A stretch of 64,000 bases of DNA from JAMXLO01 sp035569235 (GCA_035569235.1 DATMND010000422.1:1-64000); one strand, 5' to 3'; positions 34,333 to 43,686 are shown, counted from the stretch's first letter. Notes: generated by a model not told the origin, from the letters alone. A program made the numbers and translations.

Positions 34333-34670
34333 CCTGCGTGGCGGTCCCCTTCTGGTGGTCCCGTTCGTGGCGGCCCCCTTCGGGCAGCGGAGTGTATTGC
34401 GGACTCGCGCGTCCGGCCAAGCGGCGCGGGTTTTGTGCGTCAGGTGGGGCATCGATGCAAGGCGGGGGTGCCGGCCAAGGAAGGTTCCACACAGAGAGCC
34501 GCCGAGGATGGCGCACTGAGAGCCACTGAGGGTCCGTCTCTGAACGCCTGCGGAATGAGATCGCCAACGGCCGCTATGGGTGAAGTCCGGACCTTTCTCC
34601 GTCCCCCTGGTTCCCATCCGCGCGTCTTTGGCACAGCACCCCGACGGGTGCAGAAACACTTCAAGTTAAT
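34333..34670. other. Intergenic region with dispersed repeat copy
   Basis: No gene seen. The first part should hold the lptF operon promoter. Positions about 34481-34532 carry a repeat starting AAGGTTCCACACAGAG and ending GAGAGCCACTGAGG, a reverse-complement copy of which lies at about 40880-40928. Unique-looking DNA follows up to the channel-like gene. Confidence 0.55.
34481..34532. repeat. Dispersed repeat of the GGTTCCACACAGAG type, copy A
   Basis: Starts AAGGTTCCACACAGAG, continues CGCCGAGGATGGCGCACTGA and ends GAGAGCCACTGAGG. The reverse complement of 40880-40928 gives the same order of blocks (GGTTCCACACAGAG, CCGAGGATTCCACTGA, GAGCCACTGAGG). Confidence 0.75.
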
Positions 34671-35141
34671 TCATGGTGGGTGACGACGGGTCATGAACAG
34701 TTTAGAGAGCATCGGCCAGTACTCCTGCATCACCGCGAAAATGTAGGCCGTGCTGATACCAAACAGCAGCATGCCGCCCGCCGCCTCCAGCGCGCCCATC
34801 ATCTGCCAGTGCTGTTGCAGCATCAGCCCCGAAGCGCCTCGCGTTGTCATCGAGTCGACGGAATAGAGGATCGCATCTTCAGGCGAGTCCAGCGCACCAA
34901 GCCAAATATACGCCGCCGCCCAAATCGCGGCCTCTATCCCGTGTAGCACCGCCAGCAGCAGTCCGATCACCCCGACTATGCCAATCACTATCGGGATCAC
35001 GCGCCGTGAACGAAGGTTCCGGGTCTCCAGCCACGCCCTGATCCTGAGCCCCACGAGGGCCATCATCACGACCCCCGTCGCGTGGATTGCGATGGTCAGT
35101 GCAATGAGCGACAGCCCCCAGGTCCAGTTGACATTATCCAA
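34671..35141 (-). CDS. Membrane protein resembling two-helix ion channels, altered filter
   Basis: A 156-residue protein with about four hydrophobic segments: residues 8-30 (LSLIALTIAIHATGVVMMAL), 48-70, 71-83 and 122-142. Between the last two lies SVDSMTTRGASGLML, which sits where small bacterial potassium-channel-like proteins have SxxTFTTxGYGD, followed by the family-like MMGALEAAGGMLLFGISTAY. The selectivity filter GYGD is replaced by GASG, so potassium selectivity is doubtful. Probably an inner-membrane channel-like protein with unknown ion. Confidence 0.6.
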   Translation of the reverse strand: MDNVNWTWGLSLIALTIAIHATGVVMMALVGLRIRAWLETRNLRSRRVIPIVIGIVGVIGLLLAVLHGIEAAIWAAAYIWLGALDSPEDAILYSVDSMTTRGASGLMLQQHWQMMGALEAAGGMLLFGISTAYIFAVMQEYWPMLSKLFMTRRHPP

Positions 35142-35752
35142 CAGGTATATCCTGCAAAGACCAGTGTACCTCGGTTATCCGACAAAAGGGCCGCGCGTGC
35201 GAGTTGCTCGACACCCCGGCCAAGTGCGTTGAGCGCTCCAACGGCGGCTTCCCACCCAACCCGATCATCCGGCTGCGAGACCGACGAGTCAGACGCTGAC
35301 AGTCCTCTACGCGCCATAACCGGCGGGGATTGGTGGAAATCGAACGCAAGGGTACCGTCACGCTGAGGTCCACGTGCCAGTTAGCGCATCTTGGCATCTC
35401 CGGTACCGCATCGAACCCCGATGTTTCGTTTCCAAACAGTCGCTCGTTCCTTGACACTATCCGCAACCTCTGTTCCTCTGTTGCTCGCTCAACCGCGGTG
35501 CCGTCCACGCTGTTTGCGATCGCCGTCGTTGGCCAATACGTGCATAGAGCGCGAAAGCTGTGATTTCTTCGGTCCAACGGTAAGGGCCGTGGCCCCGAAG
35601 ATGTGAGCGTCCGGAGGCGCCCAACTGGCAGTAGGTTTCCTAGACCCACTGACGACCCGAAAAGCAAAGGCTACAAGTTGGATCGTAGCCGACATTCGAT
35701 CCATTGAGGCACGGGAAACAGCGAGCTGTGGCTACGGTCTGATAGGTCAGCT
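35142..35752. other. 611-bp stretch without a recognisable gene
   Basis: Open frames exist on both strands (for example 35134-35667 on the minus strand) but their predicted proteins are Arg/Ser/Pro-rich, without hydrophobic or secondary-structure patterning, domain motifs or ribosome sites. The composition suggests decayed accessory DNA. I see no clear repeat or RNA structure. Confidence 0.5.
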
Positions 35753-35938
35753 ATGCCTCTTTTTATTGGTTGCCTCTTCCCAATGGTCTTGACGGTCGTC
35801 GGCGCCGCCATCGGCGGGATTAGTGGCGGAACGACGGCTGGACTGTGGGGGGCAGCCGCCGGTTTTGCCGTAGGCTTCGTTTTGATGTTGGGCGCGATAT
35901 GGTTGTTTGACCGAGCGAGGGACAAACTAGGCGAATAG
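35753..35938 (+). CDS. Small glycine-rich membrane protein
   Basis: A 61-residue protein made of two hydrophobic, glycine-zipper-like helices (LFPMVLTVVGAAIGGISGG and LWGAAAGFAVGFVLMLGAIW) and a charged C-terminus FDRARDKLGE. AGG lies about six bases upstream of the ATG. The hydrophobic/charged pattern on this frame is much better than on the opposite strand. No family or function known. Confidence 0.55.
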   Translation: MPLFIGCLFPMVLTVVGAAIGGISGGTTAGLWGAAAGFAVGFVLMLGAIWLFDRARDKLGE

Positions 35939-35965
35939 CGCGACCAGCAGAGCCGACCCGTGACG

Positions 35966-36616
35966 TCAGTGTGCGGTTGCGAGACCGTAGGTTTGGAGGG
36001 CCTCGACCACCCCGTGAAAGATCAGTCCCATTCCCATCGCGGCAACGAAGAAGCCGACGATGCGCGTGGCGGCATCGATCCCCCGGGGACCGATGCGCGC
36101 CAGCATGATTCGAGCCGAACGTAGCACCAAATATGTCACGACCATTGTCGCCAGGATCGCCGCAGAAATTTCAATGAACGCCACGACCTCGAATGCCGCT
36201 CGCTTGACCAGAGACGTCATGCCGAGAATGGTCGCGATGGCACCCGGGCCAACCATGATCGGCATTGCCAGGGGAACAAAAGCGACGTCCTCATCGGCCG
36301 CCGGTTGACCGTTTGTCGCATGACCCTTGGCCGCTTCCGCAGCACGCGAGGCGAACAACGCGAATCCCAAACGCGTCAGTATGATGCCGCCGACGATGCG
36401 AACCATGCTGAGCGGTATTCCGAAGACGCGTAGGATCAGAGTGCCGAAGATCAAAAAGAAAAACATCAGCGCCACGGCATACAGGCAAGAGCGGCGTGCG
36501 ATGCGTCTGCGCTCTTCGTCGTCTTTGCGTCCGGCCAGATCAAGAAAAACCGGCAGCGCCTCGAGCGGATTGATGATCGCGAGGAGAGTCGAGAACGTCG
36601 CGATAAACAGGGTCAC
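35966..36616 (-). CDS. MarC-family integral membrane protein
   Basis: A 216-residue protein with six membrane helices. Family phrases: FSTLLAIINPLEALPVFLDL, the GxxILRVFGIPLSMVRIVGG segment, LAMPIMVGPGAIATILGMTS and GFFVAAMGMGLIFHGVVE. Bacterial MarC proteins were once linked to antibiotic resistance and to amino-acid export (the YhgN/SnatA group), but the function is unsettled. A GTG start at 36616 is chosen because it gives the standard N-terminus (VTLFIATFSTLLAI) with AGAGGA upstream; a longer reading adds 36 non-conserved residues. Confidence 0.9.
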   Translation of the reverse strand: MTLFIATFSTLLAIINPLEALPVFLDLAGRKDDEERRRIARRSCLYAVALMFFFLIFGTLILRVFGIPLSMVRIVGGIILTRLGFALFASRAAEAAKGHATNGQPAADEDVAFVPLAMPIMVGPGAIATILGMTSLVKRAAFEVVAFIEISAAILATMVVTYLVLRSARIMLARIGPRGIDAATRIVGFFVAAMGMGLIFHGVVEALQTYGLATAH

Positions 36617-36724
36617 GGGCGTTGTGTTCCTCTCATCCGATCTGAAAACGAGCGAGCCTCGATGAGCAGGCGCCGGATGCCGAACCCGCCGGCAACGCGA
36701 GCGGCAGCAATCGATATTGATCAT

Positions 36725-37855
36725 TCATTGCAACACGCGGGGAACCGGTGGCACCTGGTCACCATCCTTGCTCGTTCCGGTGACGACCAGCACCGAGGCC
36801 GTGGTGCCGGCGCGCAGTTTGATGGTGTCTGGAACCTTCCCGATGCGCACCATTACCGGTATGCGCTGCGCGAGTCGGATCCACTCGAAGGTCGGCTTGA
36901 CGGAGGGCAACTGCTCGAAGCCCGTGCTGCCGTTTTGCTGGGCAATGCCCCAACCAATGCTGTCCACGCTGCCATCCAAGGGAGTATCGGGATAACTCAT
37001 CAGCGTGACAACGGCCCGATCGCCTTTTTGGAGGTCCCCCACGAAGGTTTCGCGGAAGAATGCCTGGGCGTAGAAGCTATTCGCATCAATCAAGGCCAGC
37101 ATCGGTTGATTGGCAGCCGCGGAATCCCCGACGTGCACTTGTAAATTGGTGACGTATCCATCCGTGGGGGCCCATACCTTCGTGAAGTCCAGGTTCAATT
37201 GCGCAAGTTCCAGGTCCGCTGCGGCCCGGCGCCGCCGAGGGTTATCGTCTCCGGGCGCGCCGAGATCTGCCAACCCGCGAGCCACATCGTCTTCCGCTTG
37301 CGCCAGCGCAGCGGTCGCCTGGCTCACTTTCGCTTTGGCTTCGCTCAACCGTGCGCGGGCCAGCTCATACGCCGTAGCCGTGTCATCGACGTCTCTCTGC
37401 GAGTTGATCCCCGCCGCGCGCAGATCCTTGGCGCGTCCGAAAATGATCCGCTGGTTCTCCGCCTGTGCGGCAGAACCCTCGACCTCGAACTGCGCCTGGC
37501 TGAGCTCTGCCTGGCGTTGCGCGAGTTGGCGCTTCAATCCGTTAACCTGATCGGTAAGGGACTGGACGATATCGCGCATGTTGTCGAACTGCGCACGTGC
37601 CAGATTCACGGCCGCTTGGAATGTGCTTGGGTCGATTTCGAATATAAGATCACCCTTCTTCACCAGCTGATTATTCTGGACCGGCACGCGAACGAGCGGA
37701 CCGGATACGCGCGGGGCGATCTGAACAACCTGCGCCCGCACCAGGCCGTCCCGTGTCCAGGGATACTTGATATAGTCAAGATATTTGTAGGCAATCATGG
37801 CAAGGGCTGCCAGCACGATCACGCCTGTGGCGATGATTCTGACGATCGGTTTCAT
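36725..37855 (-). CDS. HlyD-family efflux periplasmic adaptor (AaeA-like)
   Basis: A 376-residue adaptor: N-terminal membrane anchor (IIATGVIVLAALAMIAYKYL), VRAQVVQIAPRVSGPLVRVP lipoyl strand, long coiled-coil hairpin (about 85-185) and second lipoyl half (FTKVWAPTDGYVTNLQVHVG). It pairs with the DUF1656 and FUSC proteins just upstream, the AaeX-AaeA-AaeB arrangement for exporting aromatic carboxylic acids. Start ATG at 37855 is four bases after the DUF1656 stop. Confidence 0.92.
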   Translation of the reverse strand: MKPIVRIIATGVIVLAALAMIAYKYLDYIKYPWTRDGLVRAQVVQIAPRVSGPLVRVPVQNNQLVKKGDLIFEIDPSTFQAAVNLARAQFDNMRDIVQSLTDQVNGLKRQLAQRQAELSQAQFEVEGSAAQAENQRIIFGRAKDLRAAGINSQRDVDDTATAYELARARLSEAKAKVSQATAALAQAEDDVARGLADLGAPGDDNPRRRRAAADLELAQLNLDFTKVWAPTDGYVTNLQVHVGDSAAANQPMLALIDANSFYAQAFFRETFVGDLQKGDRAVVTLMSYPDTPLDGSVDSIGWGIAQQNGSTGFEQLPSVKPTFEWIRLAQRIPVMVRIGKVPDTIKLRAGTTASVLVVTGTSKDGDQVPPVPRVLQ

Positions 37856-37859
37856 GCTC

Positions 37860-38078
37860 TCACCCCGGAATCAGAAAGATGGAGAACAGGCCGATGTAAA
37901 TCGCCGTCAGCGCGATCAGCACCAGTGACGGGCGATAAAAGTAGCGCGACACTCGGAAACGGTTCGAAAGCCGCGCCGTGATCGTGGCGGCGACGAGACC
38001 CAGCGTAGCATCAAGCAGCATCGGCGGGAAGAAAACTTCTCCTACGTGTAGCTCGTGCGGAATAAGATGCATCGTCAT
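37860..38078 (-). CDS. DUF1656 (AaeX-like) small membrane protein
   Basis: A 72-residue protein with two membrane helices: MTMHLIPHELHVGEVFFPPM, then LLDATLGLVAATITARL and LVLIALTAIYIGLFSIF. This is the typical DUF1656 pattern (HELxxxxVFxPPML). Homologues sit between FUSC and HlyD genes in aromatic-acid efflux operons. ATG at 38078 was preferred over one 14 codons upstream; it lies seven bases after the FUSC stop. Confidence 0.9.
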   Translation of the reverse strand: MTMHLIPHELHVGEVFFPPMLLDATLGLVAATITARLSNRFRVSRYFYRPSLVLIALTAIYIGLFSIFLIPG

Positions 38079-38085
38079 GCCTCCG

Positions 38086-40341
38086 TCAGAACCGGGCCTC
38101 GCGCAGACGAGCCCAATCAATCCCGCTCGACCGCCTCGAGAAATTCACCAACTCCTCCGATACGCCACGAAATGCGCCGAGCAGACGAATTGAATTCTCG
38201 CCCTCGCGTGTCGCAATGCTTGCCTGGCCCTCACCGGCAACCGCTTTTTTGATTTGCTCTTCAAGTCGCTCCAGCATCGCATCGAGTCGCGACCGAAAAT
38301 CGGCAAAATCCGCCGCCTCGGGATTCTGCGAGAGATTGTAAAAAATATCCTGCAATCCGACTCGCCACGCGTGCACCTGAGGGAGCAGTACGCGCGCAAG
38401 GACTTCCGATTGCGGTGTCGCGCGGGTCTCAAGAAGGTCTTGCATGCGGTAGGCCAGGGCTTGCAGGCTGTCGACGAGCGCCTGCATCTGCTCGGTCGTC
38501 GATTGACCCAAGGCCGCCGCGGGCAGCCCACTTCCCCAGATGGCGAGCTTGCCCGGGATTCTTGCCAGGTCGCCGAGATGCAACACCCGCCTGAGACGCT
38601 GCCACCGCGTCGGCGGGTTGGCGCGGTCCCACAGCAGCGTCGAGGCGAGATATGCGCAAGCGCGAAAGAAGCGGCCGAGCAGGCGGAGGAACACGTGCTC
38701 GGCGCGGAATGACACGGGGAAATGCGTCGCGACCGCCAGCACGGCCAAAACCAGCGCCAGGACCACGGCGAGGTTTGCAACACTGAGAAAGTTGTAGTTC
38801 TGCTCGTTGGTGACGTTCATCAGCATGGCGAGCAACCCGAGCCCCGCCGCTTTGCCGAGGGCCTGTGTTGGTCGATGGCATAGGTAGCAGATCAGGAAGA
38901 CAACTACGAAAACCACAGCCGCCAGGCCGGTGAAGCTCGTAAGGTGGGGCATCACCAGGACGTAGATGGCGCTTCCGAGAGCGAGGCCGAATGCAACCGG
39001 CAAGAAGGTGCGCGCAATCGGAAGCTGCGGCGTGACGCAAAGTGCCATCGCGAGCGAATTGGTGAGAACGATGAACGCGACCGTTTCCGGGATGTCCGGC
39101 ACGTAAAGGGCCATGAGCCACGCCAGCCACAGGCCCGTGAACCATCGTGCGACGCTCGCGAGGCGCTCGGGATCGAGCGCCGACGGCAGCAGCGATGCCG
39201 TCCCGTAGGGCGGATCCGTCTTCGCGCGGGTGAAGTTCCGGATGTCGGCGACCGTCTCAAAGAGATCGCGCGTGAGCTTGTCAATTTCCTGCAGGTGACT
39301 GCGATAGAGGAGCAGCGCAGCCCGCTGGAACGCCGAAAGCGCTGCCATCCCCTTGTCTTCGAGGTTCAGCGGCACAGAAATCGGCCCGCGCTCCGGCGGA
39401 TGCCCCTCCAGCATGCGTCCGATTTCGGCGAACCGGTGGTCGAGCTCGCTGGCGAATTTTGCCAGCTCCGGAATCAGCCGCTGGGGGTCGATTTCCCTCA
39501 CGTCTGCCGAACTCTGCCGGCAGCGTTCTGACATGCTGGTCAGTTGCGAAAGCTTATGGACCAAGCTCCGCCACGCGTGGCGGGCCTCCCATACTTCGTA
39601 GCTGTCGATCTCCGCGCCATCCAGCAGACCACCAAGACGAGCCAGCACTTGCGTGGTCTGTCGCCGGAGGGCTTGTGGTCCCGCATCATGGGGTTCACCG
39701 ATGGTCGGCGTGAGATATTGCACGGCGAGTTGGCGATGCGCGACTGCGAGCCGACGGACTGCATCCTCGAGGGCTGCACGGGTACTGGTCGGCCAGATCA
39801 GGAGCCAGACCAGGCTGTAGCTCACGACACCCAGCGCCGTTTCCTCGGTACGAGTTACAGCTGTCTGAAAATCGTTCAGAGGGTCGGCGCCGCCGGCAAG
39901 TGCAATGAGCGGTACCGACAACCCGGCAACGAGCCAGAAATACCAGCGGGAAGTACCAGGCATCATGTAGGTGCAGAAGCCGGTAAAGATGCTCATGCCG
40001 ATCAGGAACAGCCAGCGATCCTGCGGGAACAGGGCAATGAGAGTGAACGCAGCCAGACTCCCCAAAAGGGTACCGGATAACCGCAGCAGGCCCTTGTTCA
40101 GCGATTCTCCGACAGTCGACAGGCCACAGAACGCCACGGCAAAGGCGGCCCAATGAGCATCTTTCCAGTCCATGGAAAGGGCGATGCCATAGGCAAGCAC
40201 CGTGGCGAGCGCGGTCTTGATTGCCGGCTTGACCCGATCCGACAATACCCTCCGGTCAGGCATGTGTGCTGACAAGCTCGGTGCGAGCGCCCAGCTTCCC
40301 GACCCAGCACTGCTCGGTTGATGCCGTACGATCTCGGCCAT
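38086..40341 (-). CDS. FUSC-family inner-membrane efflux protein (AaeB-like)
   Basis: A 751-residue protein with two blocks of about five to six membrane helices each: about residues 40-170 (KTALATVLAYGIALSMDWKD, then SGTLLGSLAAFTLIALFP) and about 385-545. They are separated by a large soluble helical region, with another soluble region at the C-terminus. This is the fusaric-acid-resistance layout; with the small DUF1656 protein and HlyD adaptor it forms a proton-driven exporter. Start ATG at 40341 (MAEIVRHQPSS) is the most likely; the codons further upstream run into a pseudogene. Confidence 0.9.
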   Translation of the reverse strand: MAEIVRHQPSSAGSGSWALAPSLSAHMPDRRVLSDRVKPAIKTALATVLAYGIALSMDWKDAHWAAFAVAFCGLSTVGESLNKGLLRLSGTLLGSLAAFTLIALFPQDRWLFLIGMSIFTGFCTYMMPGTSRWYFWLVAGLSVPLIALAGGADPLNDFQTAVTRTEETALGVVSYSLVWLLIWPTSTRAALEDAVRRLAVAHRQLAVQYLTPTIGEPHDAGPQALRRQTTQVLARLGGLLDGAEIDSYEVWEARHAWRSLVHKLSQLTSMSERCRQSSADVREIDPQRLIPELAKFASELDHRFAEIGRMLEGHPPERGPISVPLNLEDKGMAALSAFQRAALLLYRSHLQEIDKLTRDLFETVADIRNFTRAKTDPPYGTASLLPSALDPERLASVARWFTGLWLAWLMALYVPDIPETVAFIVLTNSLAMALCVTPQLPIARTFLPVAFGLALGSAIYVLVMPHLTSFTGLAAVVFVVVFLICYLCHRPTQALGKAAGLGLLAMLMNVTNEQNYNFLSVANLAVVLALVLAVLAVATHFPVSFRAEHVFLRLLGRFFRACAYLASTLLWDRANPPTRWQRLRRVLHLGDLARIPGKLAIWGSGLPAAALGQSTTEQMQALVDSLQALAYRMQDLLETRATPQSEVLARVLLPQVHAWRVGLQDIFYNLSQNPEAADFADFRSRLDAMLERLEEQIKKAVAGEGQASIATREGENSIRLLGAFRGVSEELVNFSRRSSGIDWARLREARF

Positions 40342-40389
40342 AACCTTTGCGATCCTTGCCACGAAAAGTATAGTGGACGCAAATCGAGT

Positions 40390-40620
40390 ACAAGAGGACG
40401 GCACAACACGCGGCGTCGACCGCGCTCGCGAACTCCACCAAAATGCCGTCGCCGGTGGTCTTGACGATGCCGCAGCGGAGGCTGGCGATGGAGGCGTCTG
40501 TCAGGTCTCTTCGGCGCTCACTCGGCGCATACAGCGTCCTGTCCTCATCGACGCCCATAGCCGAACGTACCCCACAACGTCCGCAGCAGGAATGGGCGAT
40601 AGCCGGCGCTCCCGCTGCTC
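40390..40620 (-). pseudogene. Class III adenylate/guanylate cyclase domain, frameshifted fragment
   Basis: The minus strand first reads RRLSPIPAADVVGYVRL and then, after the loss of one base at about 40562, continues in the next frame as MGVDEDRTLYAPSERRRDLT, then RCGIVKTTGDGILVEFASAV. The canonical class III cyclase N-terminus is RRLxAILAADVVGYSRLMGVDE...KTTGDGxLVEFxSxVDA, so this is the first 75 residues of such a domain. No further cyclase sequence is seen; it breaks off near the start of the FUSC gene. Confidence 0.8.
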
Positions 40621-40879
40621 ATGCGTCCTCCGCCCCCGCCCGCACAGTTTGAGATTTGGCCCCACGGACGCCAACGGTGCACAGAGTATAATCCAATGGC
40701 AATCGACACTCAAATTGCGCTGGGCCGCTCGGCTGGAGAGAAGAATCCCCCCTTTTGTCGTAGCCGTGTTGGTGTCGGAATGGCTGCTTTGGGTCGCAAT
40801 CGCCCGTTGCGCTATCATTCGGAGACAGGCTCTGAGAGAGGAAGGCCATTGGCTTCGCATACAGCACCAATCTGCCTTC

Positions 40880-40928
40880 CTCAGTGGCTCTCAGTGGAAT
40901 CCTCGGTGAACTCTGTGTGGAACCTTTC
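40880..40928. repeat. Dispersed repeat of the GGTTCCACACAGAG type, copy B
   Basis: Reverse-complement relative of 34481-34532. It reads CCTCAGTGGCTCTCAGTGGA, then ATCCTCGGTGAACTCTGTGT and GGAACC. Located about 30 bases downstream of the 3' end of the MFS gene, in the convergent gap after the broken cyclase. Confidence 0.75.
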
Positions 40929-40961
40929 TTGCTTGCTTGCTTAACTTCCTGCGATGCAGCG

Positions 40962-42236
40962 TCAGACGACAACCACGTCCGATTCGAAGACCTGACCCTT
41001 CGTCTCAGGCCCCAGAAGCAGGGCGACAATGAAGCTGATCAGACCGACCGTCGTTCCGACCAACATGGCAACGCCGAATCCGACGTTGTAATTGACGGCG
41101 ATATACGTCAGGACCGGCGCCACGAGGCCACCGAATATCGCTCCCTGATGGTAACAGAAGCCGACCGCCGTCGCGCGCACCTCGGTCGGGAAGCGCTCGG
41201 AAAGATAGCTGGGGTTCTGTCCATAGATCGCCCCACCGAACAGACCCTGCACCGAGAAACCGATTGCGAGAGTGACGTAGTCGTTGGTGAGAAGGTAGGT
41301 CGGTGTGAGCAGCAGCGCGATCACTGCCGGAATGATCATCGACCAGCGGCGTCCGAATGCGTCCGCCACCCAGCCCCAGACAAAGCTGGCAGCGAATGTC
41401 GCGGCGTTGGAGAACATCAGCGGCACCGATACCAGCGCGGCGGACAGCGCGAGATCTTTCTGCAGATGCGTCGCGAACAGGGCAAAGATCGAATAGTAAA
41501 CGGTGAAGCCGCTTGCCATCCACCAGCAGGCGGTGAGCGTGTTGGCAAGATTGCCACGCTTGAAGATGACCATCAGCGGCAGGCGAACCTCACGTTTCTG
41601 TTCGCGCTGCTTCCTGCGGTTCTCCAGCCAGACCTCCGGCTCCTTGACGTATTTGCGGACCCAGAGGACCACCAGTGCCGGCAGGATGCCGACCCACAGC
41701 ATGCCTCGCCAGCCCACGTAGTTGTAGAACAGACCGTAGAACGCGGCCGACATCAGGAAGCCAAGCGCCCACGATCCTTGCAGGATCGAACTCATCAGTC
41801 CGCGCGAGCGGGGCGGCCACGATTCCATCGCCAGCGACGCGCCGGCCGGCCATTCGGCGCCCATGCCGATGCCGAGCATCGCACGGAAGAAGAACAGGAA
41901 GGCGAAGCTCGGCGAGAATCCTGCGATGAAGTTGCAGATCGAGTACCACAGGATGGAAATCATCAGCGGAATCTTCCGCCCGACACGATCGGCCAGCCAG
42001 CCGGATGCGACCGCGCCCACCAGGCGCAACCACAGGGTGATGGCGAAGACCGCGGTGACAGCGGTCAACGGCACGCCGAACTCCTGGGAGATCGGCACCA
42101 TGATCAGCAGGAATACGGTGAAATCGAACGAATCGAGGGTCCAGCCCAGCCATGCGGCCCACCAGGCCAGCCACTGATCCTTGGTGGGTTCCTTCCACCA
42201 CGGAATCGACTGCGTGCTCCCAACGGTAGTTGCCAT
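40962..42236 (-). CDS. MFS transporter, sialate/carboxylate:H+ symporter (SHS-like) family
   Basis: A 424-residue transporter with 12 membrane segments. Motif A is GWLADRVGRKIP (between TM2 and TM3), the D1-like start is GWTLDSFDFTVFLLIMVPI, and WGWVADAFGRRW repeats motif A in the second half. The best overall match by eye is the SHS/JEN group that moves lactate, sialate or related monocarboxylates in with protons. ATG at 42236 (MATTVGSTQSIPWWKEP) has GGGGAG about ten bases upstream. No catabolic genes adjoin, so the substrate is open. Confidence 0.88.
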   Translation of the reverse strand: MATTVGSTQSIPWWKEPTKDQWLAWWAAWLGWTLDSFDFTVFLLIMVPISQEFGVPLTAVTAVFAITLWLRLVGAVASGWLADRVGRKIPLMISILWYSICNFIAGFSPSFAFLFFFRAMLGIGMGAEWPAGASLAMESWPPRSRGLMSSILQGSWALGFLMSAAFYGLFYNYVGWRGMLWVGILPALVVLWVRKYVKEPEVWLENRRKQREQKREVRLPLMVIFKRGNLANTLTACWWMASGFTVYYSIFALFATHLQKDLALSAALVSVPLMFSNAATFAASFVWGWVADAFGRRWSMIIPAVIALLLTPTYLLTNDYVTLAIGFSVQGLFGGAIYGQNPSYLSERFPTEVRATAVGFCYHQGAIFGGLVAPVLTYIAVNYNVGFGVAMLVGTTVGLISFIVALLLGPETKGQVFESDVVVV

Positions 42237-42647
42237 TTTCTTGTTATCTCCCCGAATACGACATACGAACGATCGATGCGGCACGAACGGCGCGGCACAT
42301 TATGGACGAACGGCTGTACGGGGCAGCTTTCGTGCTGTCCCGGACACGGGACGACAAGTGAGGTCTACGGTAACCAGCACAACGGCTATGCGTCAAACGC
42401 TTGGGAGCTGCCGAGGGACAAGGGACCGTGCTCGAGGACTTCGCCTGGCCATGACGATGAACCATAAGGCGCGCCCGGAACTGCTGAAGCGCGAAAGCGC
42501 CGTGCGGAACAGGACACCGTGCGCCGCCTATTCGGCGCGAGCGGCATTCGTCTGCGACGCCCATCGTTTCGCGGGCTGAGCAAGAGATGGGCTGGCCGCG
42601 CAGCACCCTCGATGACCTGACCGATCCCTGGCGACTGCCGAGATAGT
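42237..42647. other. 411-bp stretch without a recognisable gene
   Basis: This upstream region of the MFS gene contains only short frames with Arg/Ser-rich, unpatterned products. It should include the MFS promoter near 42240-42300. The rest looks like eroded DNA; I see no repeat or structured RNA. Confidence 0.45.
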
Positions 42648-43394
42648 TTACATGCCACCCGATACAGCGATGATTTCGCCGGTCACCCATCGGCTATCCT
42701 CTGACGCCAAAAACACGGCGACTGGCGCGATGTCGTCCGGTTGCCCGATACGCCCCAACGGCGTTTGCAGCAGTATTTGTTTTTCAAAGTCGCTGCCAAC
42801 GATGCCGGCTGACCGGGTTCCCTCAGTCTCCACTTCGCCCGGACTGATGGCGTTCACCCGGATCTTTCGCGGGCCCAATTCGTTTGCGAGCACGCGCGTG
42901 ATTGCCTCGATAGCGCTCTTCGAGGCGACATAAATGGAACTTGCAGGCGGTGGGTTGCGGGTTACCGCGGAACTGAGGTTGATTATGCTCCCGCCATCCG
43001 GGCCGAAACACTTTACCGCCTCCTTCGCCGCGAGAAGAACCCCAAGCACATTGATGTTGAAGTGTTGGTGGAACTCATCCTCCGTGACGGCCTCGATCGG
43101 TGAGAACCGATAGATGCCGGCGTTGTTCACAAGAATATCAACCCGGTCAAAGGCGCTGATCGCATCGGCAAACAAACGCTCAACATCGCTGGGTTTAGAG
43201 ACGTCTGCCTGGATCGCGGAAGCCTTGCCGCCTTTTGCTGTGATATCCGCCACCACGATGTCCGCGTCGCGTCGGCTGGCGGCATAGTTCACCACGACTG
43301 CGGCTCCTGCGGCGGCCAAACCCTTGGCGATGCCTGCTCCGATACCTTTCGATGCGCCTGTGACGACTGCCACTTTATTGGTCAACTTACCCAT
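42648..43394 (-). CDS. SDR-family oxidoreductase (FabG-like, classical)
   Basis: A 248-residue classical SDR. Cofactor motif TGASKGIGAGIAKGLA (residues about 13-28), NNAG at about 90-93, catalytic Ser in NLSSAVTRN, and the YVASK tetrad Tyr/Lys at about 154-158, then the PGEVETEGT loop. All catalytic residues are present. It probably reduces or oxidises a small carbonyl/alcohol with NADP(H). Standing alone, no pathway can be assigned. Start ATG at 43394 follows GAGGAAT. Confidence 0.92.
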   Translation of the reverse strand: MGKLTNKVAVVTGASKGIGAGIAKGLAAAGAAVVVNYAASRRDADIVVADITAKGGKASAIQADVSKPSDVERLFADAISAFDRVDILVNNAGIYRFSPIEAVTEDEFHQHFNINVLGVLLAAKEAVKCFGPDGGSIINLSSAVTRNPPPASSIYVASKSAIEAITRVLANELGPRKIRVNAISPGEVETEGTRSAGIVGSDFEKQILLQTPLGRIGQPDDIAPVAVFLASEDSRWVTGEIIAVSGGM

Positions 43395-43639
43395 GAGATT
43401 CCTCCGAAGACACGTCGCGCTTCAATCATGGCGAGCGCATCTGCCCGGTTCAAGGCGGCGGTCCAGCGCTGATGGCCATGCCTGACGTGGTCCGCTCAAT
43501 TATACCGAGCGCCCTAAATGTTGACGTACGGCACTGGCCCCACACACGTCATGGCCGTCCCCGGACCTGACGGTTTTGCGGTGACGCCGCGCCTGCCCGG
43601 AGAGTCAACCTCTAGGGCGCTTGGAATTACACATCGCGA

Positions 43640-43669
43640 ATACGCATGGGTCAGATACGCATGGGTCAG
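43640..43669. repeat. 15-bp tandem duplication
   Basis: ATACGCATGGGTCAG occurs twice back to back just after the 3' end of the flavoprotein gene at 43687. No other copies noticed. Confidence 0.85.
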
Positions 43670-43686
43670 AATCTAGCCGACTGGTC

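Noticed and set aside
35134..35667. 177-codon minus-strand frame in the gene-poor region
   Set aside because: Arg/Ser/Pro-rich, no hydrophobic or structural pattern, no ribosome site or motif.
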